Assembly (NCBI RefSeq): GCF_009727155.1
Contig: NZ_WNWM01000002.1
Location: 4,960,001-5,024,000, forward strand
Direction: 5' to 3'
From: Pseudoduganella dura
Lineage (GTDB): Bacteria > Pseudomonadota > Gammaproteobacteria > Burkholderiales > Burkholderiaceae_D
Length of the DNA stretch: 64,000 nucleotides
Below, one piece after another: positions 37,944 through 48,119 of this stretch (within the stretch, counting starts at the first letter, position 1; every line of letters starts with the position of its first letter). Both the position numbers and the translations under genes were made by a program. The notes under the pieces are model-generated. The model was given only the letters and a program-made list of their open reading frames with translations. It had not been told where the DNA came from and did no database searches.

Positions 37944-38699
37944 ATGACCCTGATGAAAACCGTGGCTGCCGCGGCATTGATATTTGCCGCCGCCCAGGCT
38001 GCTGCCCAGGCGCCGGTACCGACCACCGGCACCACCGTCATCATTCCCGCATATGGCGAAGTGAAGGCGCCGAACGACCAGGCCACGGCCACGCTGGCGA
38101 TCGAGGAACAGGACAGGGACAAGGCCGCCGCCGCTTCGCGGGTCAACCAGAAGATGAAGCAGGGCCTCGATATCCTCAAGCGCGAAGACCCGCAGGCCAG
38201 CCTGAAGACGATGAATTACTACACCTACCCGGTGTACCCGGAAGACCGCCCGGTGCAGCCGATGGCGGCGAACAAGCCGCGCGTACCCACCGCGTGGCGC
38301 GTCGGTCATTTCGTTGAAGTGAAGACCACCAACCTGGCCGCGCTGCCGAAGACCGTGGCCGCCGCGCAGAAGGTGCTCGCGCTGAACGGCATCCAGTTCG
38401 GCCTGACCCCGGCGGCAACGAAGAAGCTCGACGACCAGCGCATCGCCGCCACCTACAGGAACCTGAACGAGCGCATCGCCTCGGTGGCCACGGCGATGGG
38501 CCGGCCGGTCGCCGATGCCGTGCTCGATACCGTGGATTTCGAAGGCTCCGGCAATTATGCCGACCGCGAAGGCGCGCCGGCACCGATGATGATGGCGATG
38601 CGCAAGAGCGCGGATACGGCCGAGGTGGCCGAGCCGTCGTTCGAGCCAGGCGAAACCACGCTGCAGATGCGCCTGGTGGGCAAGGTGCGCTTCCGCTAG
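37944..38699 (+). CDS. SIMPL-domain secreted protein
   Basis: This 251-residue protein has a signal peptide (MTLMKTVAAAALIFAAAQAAAQ) and a SIMPL domain: GTTVIIPAYGEVKAPNDQATATLAIEEQDRDKAAA and KTTNLAALPKTVAAAQKVLA. SIMPL (DUF541) proteins form oligomeric rings in the periplasm with roles in oxidative stress or outer-membrane integrity, as in YggE. A strong AAGGAG precedes the ATG at 37944. It is divergent from the phosphatase. Confidence 0.85.
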   Translation: MTLMKTVAAAALIFAAAQAAAQAPVPTTGTTVIIPAYGEVKAPNDQATATLAIEEQDRDKAAAASRVNQKMKQGLDILKREDPQASLKTMNYYTYPVYPEDRPVQPMAANKPRVPTAWRVGHFVEVKTTNLAALPKTVAAAQKVLALNGIQFGLTPAATKKLDDQRIAATYRNLNERIASVATAMGRPVADAVLDTVDFEGSGNYADREGAPAPMMMAMRKSADTAEVAEPSFEPGETTLQMRLVGKVRFR

Positions 38700-38831
38700 T
38701 TCGATTCGCTACAGTAGCCCCAGGCGGGCCACCTGATTTGCGTGCTCCTCTATAATAGGGATCACCCGGCCGGCGTGCAGTCCGGCCGGAAACAGAACAA
38801 CAACGCAATCAGGTCTCAATGGCTTACCTCT

Positions 38832-39692
38832 ATGGCTAAATTTCCCCGTCGCCGCCCCAAGATCGGCGCCGCTCCCAACGGCAAGGCGCCGCGCCGCGGC
38901 CCGTTCAGCAGGTTCGCGCGCAAGGCCGGCGATACGCGGCCCCGCCGCGGCATCTACCTGCTGCCGAACGCATTCACGACCGGCGCGCTGTTCTGCGGCT
39001 TCTATGCGATCGTGATGGCGATGAACCAGCGCTTCGAGCATGCGGCCTGGGCCATCTTCGTGGCGATGCTGCTCGACGGGCTCGATGGCCGCGTCGCCCG
39101 CCTCACCAATACCCAGAGCGAATTCGGTGCCCAGTACGACAGCCTGTCCGACATGGTGTCGTTCGGCGCGGCGCCGGCGCTGGTCATCTACGAATGGTCG
39201 CTGCGCGGCCTGGGCAAGCTGGGCTGGATCGCCGCGTTCGTCTACTGCGCCGGCGCCGCGCTGCGGCTGGCCCGCTTCAATACCAACATCGCCGTGGTCG
39301 ACAAGCGCTACTTCCAGGGCATGCCCAGCCCGTCCGCGGCCGCGCTGATCGCCGGCTTCATCCTGCTGATGGTGGACCAGGGCGAGGTGGGCGTGCGCTA
39401 CGCGTGGGTGTCGTGGGCGCTGGCGCTGTTCGCCGGGCTGACGATGGTCACCAATGTGCCGTACTACAGCTTCAAGGACATCAACTTCAAGAAGTCGGTG
39501 CCGTTCATCACGGTGTTCCTGATCGCGCTGGGGTTCGCGCTGGTGTCGATCGATCCGCCGAAGGTGATGTTCCCGATCTTCCTGCTGTACGGCCTGTCCG
39601 GCTACGTGGTGTATGCCGTGCGGCTGGCGAAAGGCAAGCCCGTGTCGATCGTGCAGACCGACGAGGAACTCGACGAAAGCGAACGCCGCTGA
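38832..39692 (+). CDS. pssA: CDP-diacylglycerol-serine O-phosphatidyltransferase
   Basis: This 286-residue membrane enzyme makes phosphatidylserine from CDP-diacylglycerol and serine. It has the CDP-alcohol phosphotransferase signature DG-x2-AR-x8-G-x3-D-x3-D, seen as LDGLDGRVARL through FGAQYDSLSDMVSFG, and several hydrophobic segments. The basic N terminus (MAKFPRRRPKIG) is an extension. The ATG at 38832 is the first in the frame after a stop-free extension that lacks similarity. It is followed 33 bases later by leuA. Confidence 0.9.
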   Translation: MAKFPRRRPKIGAAPNGKAPRRGPFSRFARKAGDTRPRRGIYLLPNAFTTGALFCGFYAIVMAMNQRFEHAAWAIFVAMLLDGLDGRVARLTNTQSEFGAQYDSLSDMVSFGAAPALVIYEWSLRGLGKLGWIAAFVYCAGAALRLARFNTNIAVVDKRYFQGMPSPSAAALIAGFILLMVDQGEVGVRYAWVSWALALFAGLTMVTNVPYYSFKDINFKKSVPFITVFLIALGFALVSIDPPKVMFPIFLLYGLSGYVVYAVRLAKGKPVSIVQTDEELDESERR

Positions 39693-39725
39693 CCTGGTCG
39701 GCGGGCATGTCAAGGAGTCAAACCC

Positions 39726-41267
39726 ATGAGCAACCGCCTGATCATTTTCGATACCACCTTGCGCGACGGCGAGCAATCGCCGGGCGCGTCGATGACCAAG
39801 GAAGAAAAAATCCGCATCGCGCGCCAGCTGGAAAAGCTGCGCGTGGATGTCATCGAGGCCGGCTTCGCTGCCGCTTCGCCGGGTGATTTCGAGGCCATCC
39901 GCGCCATCGCCTCCACCATCAGGGATTCCACCGTCTGCTCGCTGTCGCGCGCCAACGACCGCGATATCGCCCGCGCCGCCGAGGCGCTCGAGCCGGCGGC
40001 CCGCAAGCGCATCCATACCTTCATCGCCACCTCGCCGCTGCACATGAAGATGAAACTGCGCATGGAACCCGAGCAGGTGCTGGAACAGGCCACGCAGGCG
40101 ATCCGCTTCGCCCGCCGGTTCACCGACGACATCGAATTCTCGCCCGAAGACGGCAGCCGTTCGGAGGAGGATTTCCTGTGCCGCGTGCTGGAAACCGTGA
40201 TCGCCGAAGGCGCCACCACGATCAATTTCCCGGATACCGTGGGCTACGCGGTGCCGGAAATGTTCGGCGAAACGATCCGCCGGCTGCGCGAGCGGATTCC
40301 CAATTCCGACAAGGCCGTGTGGTCGGTGCACTGCCACAACGACCTGGGCCTGGCCGTGGCCAATTCGCTGGCCGGCGTGATGATCGGCGGCGCCCGGCAG
40401 ATCGAGTGCACGATCAACGGTCTCGGCGAGCGGGCCGGCAATACCGCGCTGGAAGAGGTGGTGATGGCGCTGCGCACCCGAGGCGGCTACTACAACCTCG
40501 AGTGCGGCATCGACGCCACGCAGATCGTGCCGGCGTCGAAAATGGTGTCGCAGATTACCGGCTTCGCGGTGCAGCCGAACAAGGCGGTGGTCGGCGCCAA
40601 CGCCTTCGCGCATGCCTCGGGCATCCACCAGGACGGCATCCTGAAGGCGCGCGAAACCTACGAGATCATGCGCGCGGAAGACGTGGGCTGGACCGCCAAC
40701 CGGATCGTGCTGGGCAAGCTTTCAGGCCGCAATGCGTTCAAGGGCCGGCTGCAGGAGCTGGGCATCGAACTCGAATCGGAAGGCGACATCAATGCCGCCT
40801 TTGCCCGCTTCAAGGACCTGGCGGACCGCAAGTCCGAGATCTTCGACGAGGACATCATGGCCCTCGTCTCCACCGAGGAGCGGGAGGAGGGCGAGCACTA
40901 CCGGCTGGTGTCGCTGTCGCAGCGCAGCGAAACGGGCGAGTTGCCGCACGCCCGGGTGGTATTTTCGGCCGGCGAACGCGAGGTGGCCTGCGAAGGCACC
41001 GGCGACGGACCGGTCGACGCGATCGTCAACGCCATCGAAAGCGAGGCCCGGACCGGCGCCGAACTGGTACTGTTCTCGATCGCCGCCATCAGCCCCAGTT
41101 CGCAGTCGCAGGGCGAAGTCACCATGCGGCTTTCGCAGGCGGGGCGGATCGTCAACGGCGTGGGCGCCGATCCGGATATCGTGGTGGCCTCGGCCAAGGC
41201 TTACCTGGCCGCGCTGAACAAGCTCCATGCGAAGGAGCGGGTCAATCCGCAGACGGAGCGGATCTGA
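39726..41267 (+). CDS. leuA: 2-isopropylmalate synthase
   Basis: This 513-residue enzyme condenses 2-oxoisovalerate and acetyl-CoA in leucine synthesis. It has the family signatures [29 protein letters not shown] and the C-terminal regulatory LeuA domain near residues 385-505, which senses leucine. It follows pssA, with AAGGAG before the ATG, consistent with the pssA-leuA pairing I recall from betaproteobacteria. Confidence 0.95.
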   Translation: MSNRLIIFDTTLRDGEQSPGASMTKEEKIRIARQLEKLRVDVIEAGFAAASPGDFEAIRAIASTIRDSTVCSLSRANDRDIARAAEALEPAARKRIHTFIATSPLHMKMKLRMEPEQVLEQATQAIRFARRFTDDIEFSPEDGSRSEEDFLCRVLETVIAEGATTINFPDTVGYAVPEMFGETIRRLRERIPNSDKAVWSVHCHNDLGLAVANSLAGVMIGGARQIECTINGLGERAGNTALEEVVMALRTRGGYYNLECGIDATQIVPASKMVSQITGFAVQPNKAVVGANAFAHASGIHQDGILKARETYEIMRAEDVGWTANRIVLGKLSGRNAFKGRLQELGIELESEGDINAAFARFKDLADRKSEIFDEDIMALVSTEEREEGEHYRLVSLSQRSETGELPHARVVFSAGEREVACEGTGDGPVDAIVNAIESEARTGAELVLFSIAAISPSSQSQGEVTMRLSQAGRIVNGVGADPDIVVASAKAYLAALNKLHAKERVNPQTERI

Positions 41268-41279
41268 GCGGCAGCCGGC

Positions 41280-41765
41280 TCAGAAAAACCCCTCCCGGTG
41301 CTCGCGCATCGGGTCCGGCCCGGCCATCAGCTGCCGCACCTTGCCGTCCCGGCTGAAATGCACGTGCATCATCGAATCCCACACGCCGGACTGCTTGTAG
41401 CGGTAGCTCCATACTTCCAGGTCGCGCAGCGACAGGTACATGGTCTCGGCCGGCTGGCCGAAGGTGTGCAGGATCGTTTCCTTGTCGTCGGTACCCAGCC
41501 TGATGGTGGCGAATTTCTCGTCCGTCAGCACCTGTTCGTAGGAGCGCAGGCGGCCATCCTGGCCGTAGCGGGCCATGTAGGTGAACTGCCCGAAAGCGCC
41601 GGCACCGTATTCGTGGATCGTCTCGAGGCCCACCGTGTAGCGGGCACTGGGGTGGCCCAGGCGCGCTTCGACCGCGGCCATCGGTTCGCCGGCCTGCGGC
41701 GGCGGGCCCAGCGCACAACCGGCGATCATTGCGCTTAACATTATCGGAAAGATCAGATTTTTCAC
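41280..41765 (-). CDS. Small lipoprotein (SmpA/OmlA-like)
   Basis: This 161-residue protein begins at a GTG preceded by AGGAGG at ideal spacing. It has a lipoprotein signal (VKNLIFPIMLSAMIAGC, lipobox MIAGC with the modified Cys at 17), then GEPMAAVEARLGHPSARY and EQVLTDEKFATIRLGTDDKE, a pattern like the BamE/SmpA/OmlA fold repeated twice. It is probably anchored in the outer membrane. The frame upstream of the GTG is open but has no similarity. It converges with leuA. Confidence 0.75.
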   Translation of the reverse strand: MKNLIFPIMLSAMIAGCALGPPPQAGEPMAAVEARLGHPSARYTVGLETIHEYGAGAFGQFTYMARYGQDGRLRSYEQVLTDEKFATIRLGTDDKETILHTFGQPAETMYLSLRDLEVWSYRYKQSGVWDSMMHVHFSRDGKVRQLMAGPDPMREHREGFF

Positions 41766-41802
41766 GTTTCCTCCTGGAGGCCGCGATAATTGTAGCCAGA
41801 AG

Positions 41803-41833
41803 TTGATACGGCGCGCGCTAATTCCGTTATACT
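41803..41833 (+). promoter_or_regulatory. Candidate rpsO promoter
   Basis: TTGATA (41803-41808) and TATACT (41828-41833) each match the sigma-70 hexamers at five of six positions. The 19-base spacer is longer than ideal. It lies about 90 bases upstream of rpsO, in the expected place for a strong ribosomal-protein promoter. Confidence 0.4.
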
Positions 41834-41923
41834 TGCGGGCCTGTCCGTTCGGGCAGGTTTTATTATCGTAACTCACGATGTGCAGGGTTCCGTACTCCGC
41901 GCATCGCATGTGAAAGGTTTATC

Positions 41924-42193
41924 ATGTCCGTAGAAAACATCAACAAATCCGCGATCATCGCGGACAACGCACGCGCCCAGAACGACACCGGCTCCCCGGA
42001 AGTGCAAGTTGCGCTGCTGACCGCACGCATCAACGAACTGAACGGTCACTTCAAGGCCCACAGCAAGGATCACCACTCCCGCCGCGGCCTGATCATGATG
42101 GTCAACCGTCGTAAGAGCCTGCTGTCCTACCTGAAGAACAAGGACGCAACCCGTTACCGCGACCTGATCGCCAAACTCGGTCTGCGTAAGTAA
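41924..42193 (+). CDS. rpsO: Ribosomal protein S15
   Basis: This 89-residue small-subunit protein has the S15 core ([51 protein letters not shown]). It binds 16S rRNA early in assembly. Length is standard. As in many proteobacteria it is followed by pnp, with a terminator and a leader hairpin between. Confidence 0.97.
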   Translation: MSVENINKSAIIADNARAQNDTGSPEVQVALLTARINELNGHFKAHSKDHHSRRGLIMMVNRRKSLLSYLKNKDATRYRDLIAKLGLRK

Positions 42194-42221
42194 TTTTTTT
42201 GCATTCCCGGTTTTAGTCGAG

Positions 42222-42255
42222 ATGCCTGCGCCAGTTCGCTGACGCAGGCATTTTG
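42222..42255 (+). terminator. Terminator between rpsO and pnp
   Basis: ATGCCTGCG (42222-42230) and CGCAGGCAT (42243-42251) form a stem, extended inward by CAG/CTG around a TTCG loop with one mismatch, followed by TTTT. It should stop part of the rpsO transcription before pnp. Confidence 0.8.
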
Positions 42256-42278
42256 TCATTCTGGAATGTTAAATAATT

Positions 42279-42309
42279 GCCAGGCGGAATAACAAATATT
42301 CGGCCTGGC
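42279..42309 (+). promoter_or_regulatory. Hairpin in the pnp 5-prime leader
   Basis: GCCAGGC-G-GAAT and ATTC-G-GCCTGGC form an 11-base-pair interrupted stem with an internal G-G pair and an AACAAAT loop, about 100 bases ahead of pnp. In E. coli the pnp leader hairpin is cut by RNase III and then used by PNPase to repress itself; this hairpin is a candidate for the same control. Confidence 0.5.
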
Positions 42310-42407
42310 GAGCGATGGAGCAATAAGGTGGCCGGCATCAGCCGGTACCTGTGGTGAGGTGAACGACAGCGCCTGAAAATCTGTCGGCAAATAGAAAGGG
42401 ATTACCC

Positions 42408-44525
42408 ATGTTTAACAAAGTTACGAAAACCTTCCAGTACGGCCAGCATACCGTGACCCTGGAAACCGGCGAGATCGCTCGTCAGGCTTCCGGCGCGGTA
42501 CTGGTGTCGGTCGACGACACCGTCGTGCTGGCGACCGTGGTGGCGCGCAAGGATGCCAAGCCCGGCCAGGATTTCTTCCCGCTGACGGTCGACTACATCG
42601 AGAAGACCTATGCAGCCGGCAAGATCCCCGGCGGCTTCTTCAAGCGCGAAGGCCGTCCATCGGAGAAGGAGACGCTGACGTCCCGCCTGATCGACCGCCC
42701 GATCCGCCCGCTGTTCCCGGAGGGTTACATGAACGAGGTGCAGGTCATCATCCACGTTCTGTCGGTTAATCCCGAGATCGACCCCGACATCGCTTCGATG
42801 ATCGGCGCCTCCGCCGCCCTGTGCGTGGCCGGCGTGCCGTTCAACGGCCCGATCGGCGCGGCCCGCGTGGGCTACGCCAACGGCCAGTACATCCTGAACC
42901 CGACCACGACCCAGCTGAAAACGTCCGAGATGGACCTGGTGGTTGCCGGTACCGAATCGGCCGTGCTGATGGTGGAATCGGAAGCCAAGCAGCTGTCCGA
43001 GGAAGTGATGCTGGGCGGCGTGGTGTTCGGCCACGAGCAGATGCGCGCAGTGATCGATGCGATCCACGCGCTGGTGGAAGAAGGCGGCAAGCCGGAAGTG
43101 GAATGGACCGCGCCGGCCAAGAACGAAGCGCTGATCGCCAAGGTGGCGCAGTTCGCCGAAGCCAAGATCAACGAAGCGTACCAGACCAAGAACAAGCAGG
43201 CCCGCCAGCAGGCGCTGCGCTCGATGCAGGGCGAAGTGCTCGCCGACCTGGCGGCGCAAGCCGCCGCCGAAGGCGCCGAGGCACCGAACTCGGTCGACGT
43301 GGGCAACATCCTGTTCGACATGGAAGCCAAGGTCGTGCGTTCGCAGATCCTGAACGGCGAACCGCGCATCGACGGGCGCGACACCCGCACCGTGCGTCCG
43401 ATCGCGATCCGCACGTCGGTCCTGCCGCGTACCCACGGTTCGGCGCTGTTCACCCGCGGCGAAACCCAGGCGCTGGTCGTGGCCACGCTGGGCACCGCGC
43501 GCGATTCGCAGAAGATCGATGCGCTGATGGGCGAGTACACCGACGACTTCATGCTGCACTACAACATGCCTCCGTTCGCCACCGGCGAAACCGGTCGCGT
43601 GGGCACGCCGAAGCGCCGCGAAGTGGGCCATGGCCGCCTGGCCAAGCGCGCCCTGGTTGCCGCGCTGCCGTCGCCGGAAGAGTTCAGCTACTCCGTGCGC
43701 CTGGTGTCCGAGATCACCGAGTCGAACGGTTCGTCGTCGATGGCTTCCGTCTGCGGCGGCTGCCTGGCGCTGATGGATGCCGGCGTGCCGATGAAGGCGC
43801 ACGTGGCCGGCATCGCGATGGGCCTGATCAAGGAAGGCGGCAAGTTCGCCGTGCTGTCCGACATCCTGGGTGACGAAGACCACCTGGGCGACATGGACTT
43901 CAAGGTCGCCGGCACCGCCAACGGCATCACGGCGCTGCAGATGGACATCAAGATCCAGGGCATCACCAAGGAAATCATGCAGGTGGCGCTGGCGCAGGCC
44001 AAGGAAGGCCGCGAGCACATCCTGGGCGAAATGCAGAAGGCGATGCCGCACGTGAAGACGGAACTGTCCGACTTCGCACCGCGCCTGATCACCATCAAGA
44101 TCAACCCGGAGAAGATCCGTGACGTGATCGGCAAGGGCGGCGCCGTCATCCGCGCGCTGACCGAGGAAACCGGCACGCAGATCGACATCAGCGACGAAGG
44201 CGTGGTTACCATCGCTTCCGTCGATGCCGCCGCCGGCCAGGAAGCCAAGCGCCGCATCGAAGAGCTGACCGCATCGGTCGAAGTGGGCAAGACCTACGAC
44301 GGCACCGTGCTCAAGCTGCTGGACTTCGGCGCGATCGTGCAAGTCATGCCGGGCAAGGATGGCCTGCTGCACATCTCGCAGATCGCCAACGAGCGCGTCA
44401 ACGCCGTTGCCGACTACCTGAAGGAAGGCCAGCAAGTGCGCGTGAAAGTACTGGAAACGGATGATCGCGGCCGCCTGAAGCTGTCGATGAAGGCCGCCGA
44501 AGAGGCGGGCGCCGTCGCCAAGTAA
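42408..44525 (+). CDS. pnp: Polynucleotide phosphorylase
   Basis: This 705-residue phosphorolytic 3-prime exonuclease has two RNase PH-type domains ([21 protein letters not shown] and [18 protein letters not shown]), a KH domain ([22 protein letters not shown], about residues 555-615) and a C-terminal S1 domain ([24 protein letters not shown]). It degrades and adds tails to RNA, in the degradosome in some species. AAAGGGAT precedes the ATG. The leader carries a hairpin. Confidence 0.97.
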   Translation: MFNKVTKTFQYGQHTVTLETGEIARQASGAVLVSVDDTVVLATVVARKDAKPGQDFFPLTVDYIEKTYAAGKIPGGFFKREGRPSEKETLTSRLIDRPIRPLFPEGYMNEVQVIIHVLSVNPEIDPDIASMIGASAALCVAGVPFNGPIGAARVGYANGQYILNPTTTQLKTSEMDLVVAGTESAVLMVESEAKQLSEEVMLGGVVFGHEQMRAVIDAIHALVEEGGKPEVEWTAPAKNEALIAKVAQFAEAKINEAYQTKNKQARQQALRSMQGEVLADLAAQAAAEGAEAPNSVDVGNILFDMEAKVVRSQILNGEPRIDGRDTRTVRPIAIRTSVLPRTHGSALFTRGETQALVVATLGTARDSQKIDALMGEYTDDFMLHYNMPPFATGETGRVGTPKRREVGHGRLAKRALVAALPSPEEFSYSVRLVSEITESNGSSSMASVCGGCLALMDAGVPMKAHVAGIAMGLIKEGGKFAVLSDILGDEDHLGDMDFKVAGTANGITALQMDIKIQGITKEIMQVALAQAKEGREHILGEMQKAMPHVKTELSDFAPRLITIKINPEKIRDVIGKGGAVIRALTEETGTQIDISDEGVVTIASVDAAAGQEAKRRIEELTASVEVGKTYDGTVLKLLDFGAIVQVMPGKDGLLHISQIANERVNAVADYLKEGQQVRVKVLETDDRGRLKLSMKAAEEAGAVAK

Positions 44526-44543
44526 TATCTCCTTCAACGGAGC

Positions 44544-44582
44544 AAAAACCGCCGGTGCGTGAGCCCGGCGGTTTTTTTTTTT
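44544..44582 (+). terminator. Rho-independent terminator after pnp
   Basis: ACCGCCGG and CCGGCGGT form a GC-rich stem around a short loop, flanked by A's on the left and a run of about eleven T's on the right, about 20 bases after the pnp stop. Confidence 0.92.
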
Positions 44583-44655
44583 AGAGTGTTGCCACAGCAT
44601 CGCCGCGGCGAAAGCCGCTATGCTCCGTTCCGGTCCAACCAACTGGAGCATCACG

Positions 44656-45705
44656 ATGAGCAAGGCCCTTCGTCTTTCCGAAAAATGGTTCCAGCGCGGC
44701 CTGTGGCTGGTCGCTTTCCTGTTCGCCGGCTTCCTTGTCGGCCTGGGCGGCAAGATCGTCGACAACCTGAACCTCGTCGAGGAACCGCTGGCGCTGGAGC
44801 AGTTCACCGACCGCGTGCAATATCCGGCGGCGCAGGCGGCATTGAAGGAAGCCGGCCGCACCTACGAGGACGCGCAGGCGGCCCTCGAACAGGCGCAGCA
44901 GAAGCACCGGGTCGCGGAATCGAATACGGCGACCGCGAACGATACCTTCGGCAACTGGCTGTCGACACGCCACGCCACCGCACGGCCCGACCAGGACCCC
45001 GAACTGATCGCGCGCACCCGCCAGCTCGACGAGCTGAAGGCGGACGAGCGCAAGGCGCTGACCGCCGTACAGCAGCAGGAGCAGCGCCAGCTGGACGCGC
45101 GCCAGGCACGCGACCGCGCCGCGGGCCGCATGGCCGCGCTGGAGCGCGATGCCGACGGCCGCTGGCGGAAGGCGCTGCAATTGCGCGAACTGCGCGTGTT
45201 CGCCTATCGCCTGGCGCTGACCTTGCCGCTGCTGCTGATCGCCGGCTGGCTGTGGAAGAACAAGCGCAAGAGCACCTGGTGGCCGTTCGTCTGGGGCTTC
45301 ATCTTCTTCGCGCTGTTCGCGTTCTTCGTCGAGCTGGTGCCCTACCTGCCCAGCTACGGCGGCTATGTGCGCCACGTGGTCGGCATCCTGGTGACGGTGA
45401 TCGTGGGCCGGCAGGCCATCATCGGGTTGCAGCGATACCTGGAGCGGCAGCGCGCGGCCGAAGCGCTGCCGGACACGCAGCGCCGTGAAAACCTCGGCTA
45501 CGACACGGCATTGGCACGGATGGGGAAGGGCGTCTGCCCCGGCTGCGAGCGCCAGGTCGACCTGAAGGACCCGAAGATCGACTTTTGCCCGCACTGCGGC
45601 ATCGGGCTGTTCAATCACTGCACCGCCTGCACGGCCCGCAAGAATGCGTTTACGCGGTTTTGCTATGCATGCGGCACGTCGGCCGCGCCGGGTTCGGCGC
45701 CATGA
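44656..45705 (+). CDS. Membrane protein with coiled coil and C-terminal zinc ribbon
   Basis: This 349-residue protein is of unknown function. It has an N-terminal membrane segment (WLVAFLFAGFLVGLGG), a long coiled-coil region (about residues 60-165, rich in Ala/Gln/Glu/Arg), and three more membrane segments near 185-270. The C terminus has two zinc-ribbon Cys pairs, CPGC and CPHC, followed by CTAC and CYAC. The architecture suggests a membrane scaffold with a cytoplasmic double zinc ribbon. It follows pnp after its terminator, so is probably expressed alone. Confidence 0.75.
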   Translation: MSKALRLSEKWFQRGLWLVAFLFAGFLVGLGGKIVDNLNLVEEPLALEQFTDRVQYPAAQAALKEAGRTYEDAQAALEQAQQKHRVAESNTATANDTFGNWLSTRHATARPDQDPELIARTRQLDELKADERKALTAVQQQEQRQLDARQARDRAAGRMAALERDADGRWRKALQLRELRVFAYRLALTLPLLLIAGWLWKNKRKSTWWPFVWGFIFFALFAFFVELVPYLPSYGGYVRHVVGILVTVIVGRQAIIGLQRYLERQRAAEALPDTQRRENLGYDTALARMGKGVCPGCERQVDLKDPKIDFCPHCGIGLFNHCTACTARKNAFTRFCYACGTSAAPGSAP

Positions 45706-45916
45706 CGGCATCGGAAAAAGACCCTGCTGGCAAACAATGCGTGGTGTGGGGCGGGCGGCGGCGATGGTGTGCCGGCGTCGCAAAAGCGCCACGCACAGCT
45801 GTTTTTTATTAACGCAAATGCATTAATATAATATTATCTCCGGGCTATAAAATAGTTTAATCGATGCAGAATAACTTGCATTGTAATAGTTAATCTTATT
45901 TTAATCTGGAGATAAT

Positions 45917-46495
45917 ATGCTCAAAAAATCGCTTCTCGTTGTATTGCTGGGATGTTGTACCGCGGCGCAAGCCGATTACCATGAACTGACTGCTACGTAT
46001 ACCGGATTCGCCGACTACAATACGGGCGTATTCGATCCCACCCGCACGGCGACGCTGCATGCAATCGTCGATGACGTCAATGGTGATGGCAAGTTCACAG
46101 TCGATGAAGTAAGGGAGTTTCTATTCCCCCATGTATCCATCTTTGCCTCGGACATCGAGACTTACGGGCGGTGCGGTTCTGTCGATCGAGGAAGCTGGTG
46201 TCTTGAAGCCTTTTCCTATACCGGTGGCAATTCGCTGACGTTCGATGCACGGTCGCACCGCACGGATTTTGAAGCATCGTCGGGCGGCGTTGCCACCAGC
46301 GGCGACGTTGCCTATTCCTATTTCCAATACACGTCGGGCGAAGGCTCCACGTCTTATAGCGGTTTCCGCTGGACCTCCGAGACCACCCTCGCGGTCACCG
46401 TCACCCCGCCGGTACCGGAACCATCCACGTATGCCATGCTGGGCGCCGGCCTGTGCGCGATCGGCGCCCTGACCAGGCGGCGCCGCAAGCAATAA
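45917..46495 (+). CDS. PEP-CTERM sorting-domain protein 3
   Basis: This 192-residue secreted protein has a signal peptide (MLKKSLLVVLLGCCTAAQA), a PEP-CTERM sorting signal (VPEPSTYAMLGAGLCAIGAL, then RRRRK) and a central DDVNGDGKFTVDEV that matches an EF-hand/dockerin-like calcium loop (D-x-N-x-D-G-x-F-x-x-D-E). TGGAGA precedes the ATG. Upstream is a long AT-rich stretch (45800-45915). It is convergent with the second chemoreceptor. Confidence 0.82.
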   Translation: MLKKSLLVVLLGCCTAAQADYHELTATYTGFADYNTGVFDPTRTATLHAIVDDVNGDGKFTVDEVREFLFPHVSIFASDIETYGRCGSVDRGSWCLEAFSYTGGNSLTFDARSHRTDFEASSGGVATSGDVAYSYFQYTSGEGSTSYSGFRWTSETTLAVTVTPPVPEPSTYAMLGAGLCAIGALTRRRRKQ

Positions 46496-46505
46496 TTTCG
46501 CTCTT

Positions 46506-48119
46506 TCAGGCCAGTGCCAGCGTCCGCGATGCCGCCGGCGCTGGCCGGCGAAGTGGACTCGCCGCCGCCTCGGCCCGCTCCAGCCGGAACACGCTGACGG
46601 TTTCTTCCAGCGTGGCGGCCTGCTCCTGCAGCGCACCCGCGGCGGCGGCGGCTTCCTCGACCAGCGCGGCGTTCTGCTGTGTGACCTGGTCCATCTGCGT
46701 GACGGCGTCGTTGATCAGGTCGATGCCCGAGCTTTGCTCGGACGTGGCCGACATGATTTCGGTCATGATGTCCGCCACGCGGGCGATGCCCGTCACGATC
46801 TCGTCCATCGTGGTGCCGGCCTGGCCGACCAGCGCCGAACCGGTTTCCACACTGGCCACCGAGTCGTCGATCAGTTCCTTGATTTCCTTGGCGGCGGCAG
46901 CCGAACGTTGCGCCAGCGTGCGCACTTCGCTGGCCACCACGGCGAAGCCGCGGCCCTGTTCACCCGCGCGGGCCGCTTCCACGGCGGCATTGAGCGCCAG
47001 GATATTGGTCTGGAACGCGATGCTGTCGATGACGGAGATGATGTCCTCGATCTTCTTCGACGACGTGGTGATGGCACCCATCGTATCGATCACCCGGGCG
47101 ACGATCTGGCCGCCCTGTTGCGCCACCTGCGAGGCCGAGACGGCCATGCTGTTGGCCTGGCGGGCGTTGTCGGCGTTCTGGCGCACGGTCGCCGTCAGTT
47201 CTTCCAGCGACGAGGCGGTTTCTTCCAGGCTGGCCGCCTGCTGCTCGGTGCGGCGCGACAGGTCCATGTTGCCGTCGGCGATCTCGTTGCTGGCCACGGC
47301 GATCGAGCCGCTGCCTTCGCGCACCACGCGGACGGTTTCGGCAAGCTTTTGCTGCATGCCGGCGAGGCCCTTGAGCAAGGTGCCCATCTCATCGTGACGC
47401 CCGGTATCGACACGGCGCGACAGGTCGCCCGCCGCCATCGCGTCGAAGTGCTCGAGCACTTCGCGCAGCGGGGTCATGATGGCACGCAACAGCGTGACGC
47501 ACGCCGCCACGATCAGCAGGATGCCCGCTGCCACCGCGCCGATCGACAGGCCGAGAACGGTGCTGTACAGGCGCTGGCTGTCGGCGAAGAGCTGCTGGGC
47601 AGCGGTCATCTGGTATTTGTCCAGCGCCTCGGCGGCATCGCTGTACACACTGTACAGCTTGGTCATGTCCTTCATCGCCAGCTGGTCGATGCGGGCGGCG
47701 TCGCCGGCGCGCAGTGCCTGTGCCAATGCCTTCAGGCCGTTGGTGATCAGGTCCTGGCGGGAGCGTTCCACCGCGTCGGACAATTCTTTTTCACCCGGAC
47801 CCAGCGGCAATGCCAGGTAGCGCTGCCACGCGGCATCCGACTTTGCCACGAAATCGTCCGCACGCTGGAGCAGCGCGGGGACCTCGGGCGATTCGGGGCG
47901 CATGATTGCGCGGTCCTGCACCAGCCGTGCGCGGGTCAGCAGGATTTTCGAGTCGGCGTTCGCCATCGACGAAGCCAGCCGGGTGCTGTAGGTTTCCTCG
48001 AGCGCGGCATTGACCGAGTGGATGCCGTAGATTCCCATTGCGCCGGTAACGGCGATCAGCAGGCCGAGGATCGCCATCGTGGCGATCAGGCGGGTACGGA
48101 TGGTGAGACGCTTGAACAT
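46506..48119 (-). CDS. Methyl-accepting chemotaxis protein (Tar-like)
   Basis: This 537-residue receptor begins [15 protein letters not shown], with membrane segments at about residues 12-33 and 188-211, a periplasmic four-helix-bundle sensor between, a HAMP domain (from [18 protein letters not shown] MTPLREV) and the signalling domain with [19 protein letters not shown] and [20 protein letters not shown]. The start at 48119 was chosen over an upstream open frame without similarity. The ligand is unknown. It shares its tip with the receptor at 1759. Confidence 0.93.
   Translation of the reverse strand: MFKRLTIRTRLIATMAILGLLIAVTGAMGIYGIHSVNAALEETYSTRLASSMANADSKILLTRARLVQDRAIMRPESPEVPALLQRADDFVAKSDAAWQRYLALPLGPGEKELSDAVERSRQDLITNGLKALAQALRAGDAARIDQLAMKDMTKLYSVYSDAAEALDKYQMTAAQQLFADSQRLYSTVLGLSIGAVAAGILLIVAACVTLLRAIMTPLREVLEHFDAMAAGDLSRRVDTGRHDEMGTLLKGLAGMQQKLAETVRVVREGSGSIAVASNEIADGNMDLSRRTEQQAASLEETASSLEELTATVRQNADNARQANSMAVSASQVAQQGGQIVARVIDTMGAITTSSKKIEDIISVIDSIAFQTNILALNAAVEAARAGEQGRGFAVVASEVRTLAQRSAAAAKEIKELIDDSVASVETGSALVGQAGTTMDEIVTGIARVADIMTEIMSATSEQSSGIDLINDAVTQMDQVTQQNAALVEEAAAAAGALQEQAATLEETVSVFRLERAEAAASPLRRPAPAASRTLALA

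Noticed and set aside
45800..45915. AT-rich patch as a horizontally acquired island boundary
   Set aside because: Only about 110 bases and directly upstream of a PEP-CTERM gene; a promoter/leader explains it more simply.
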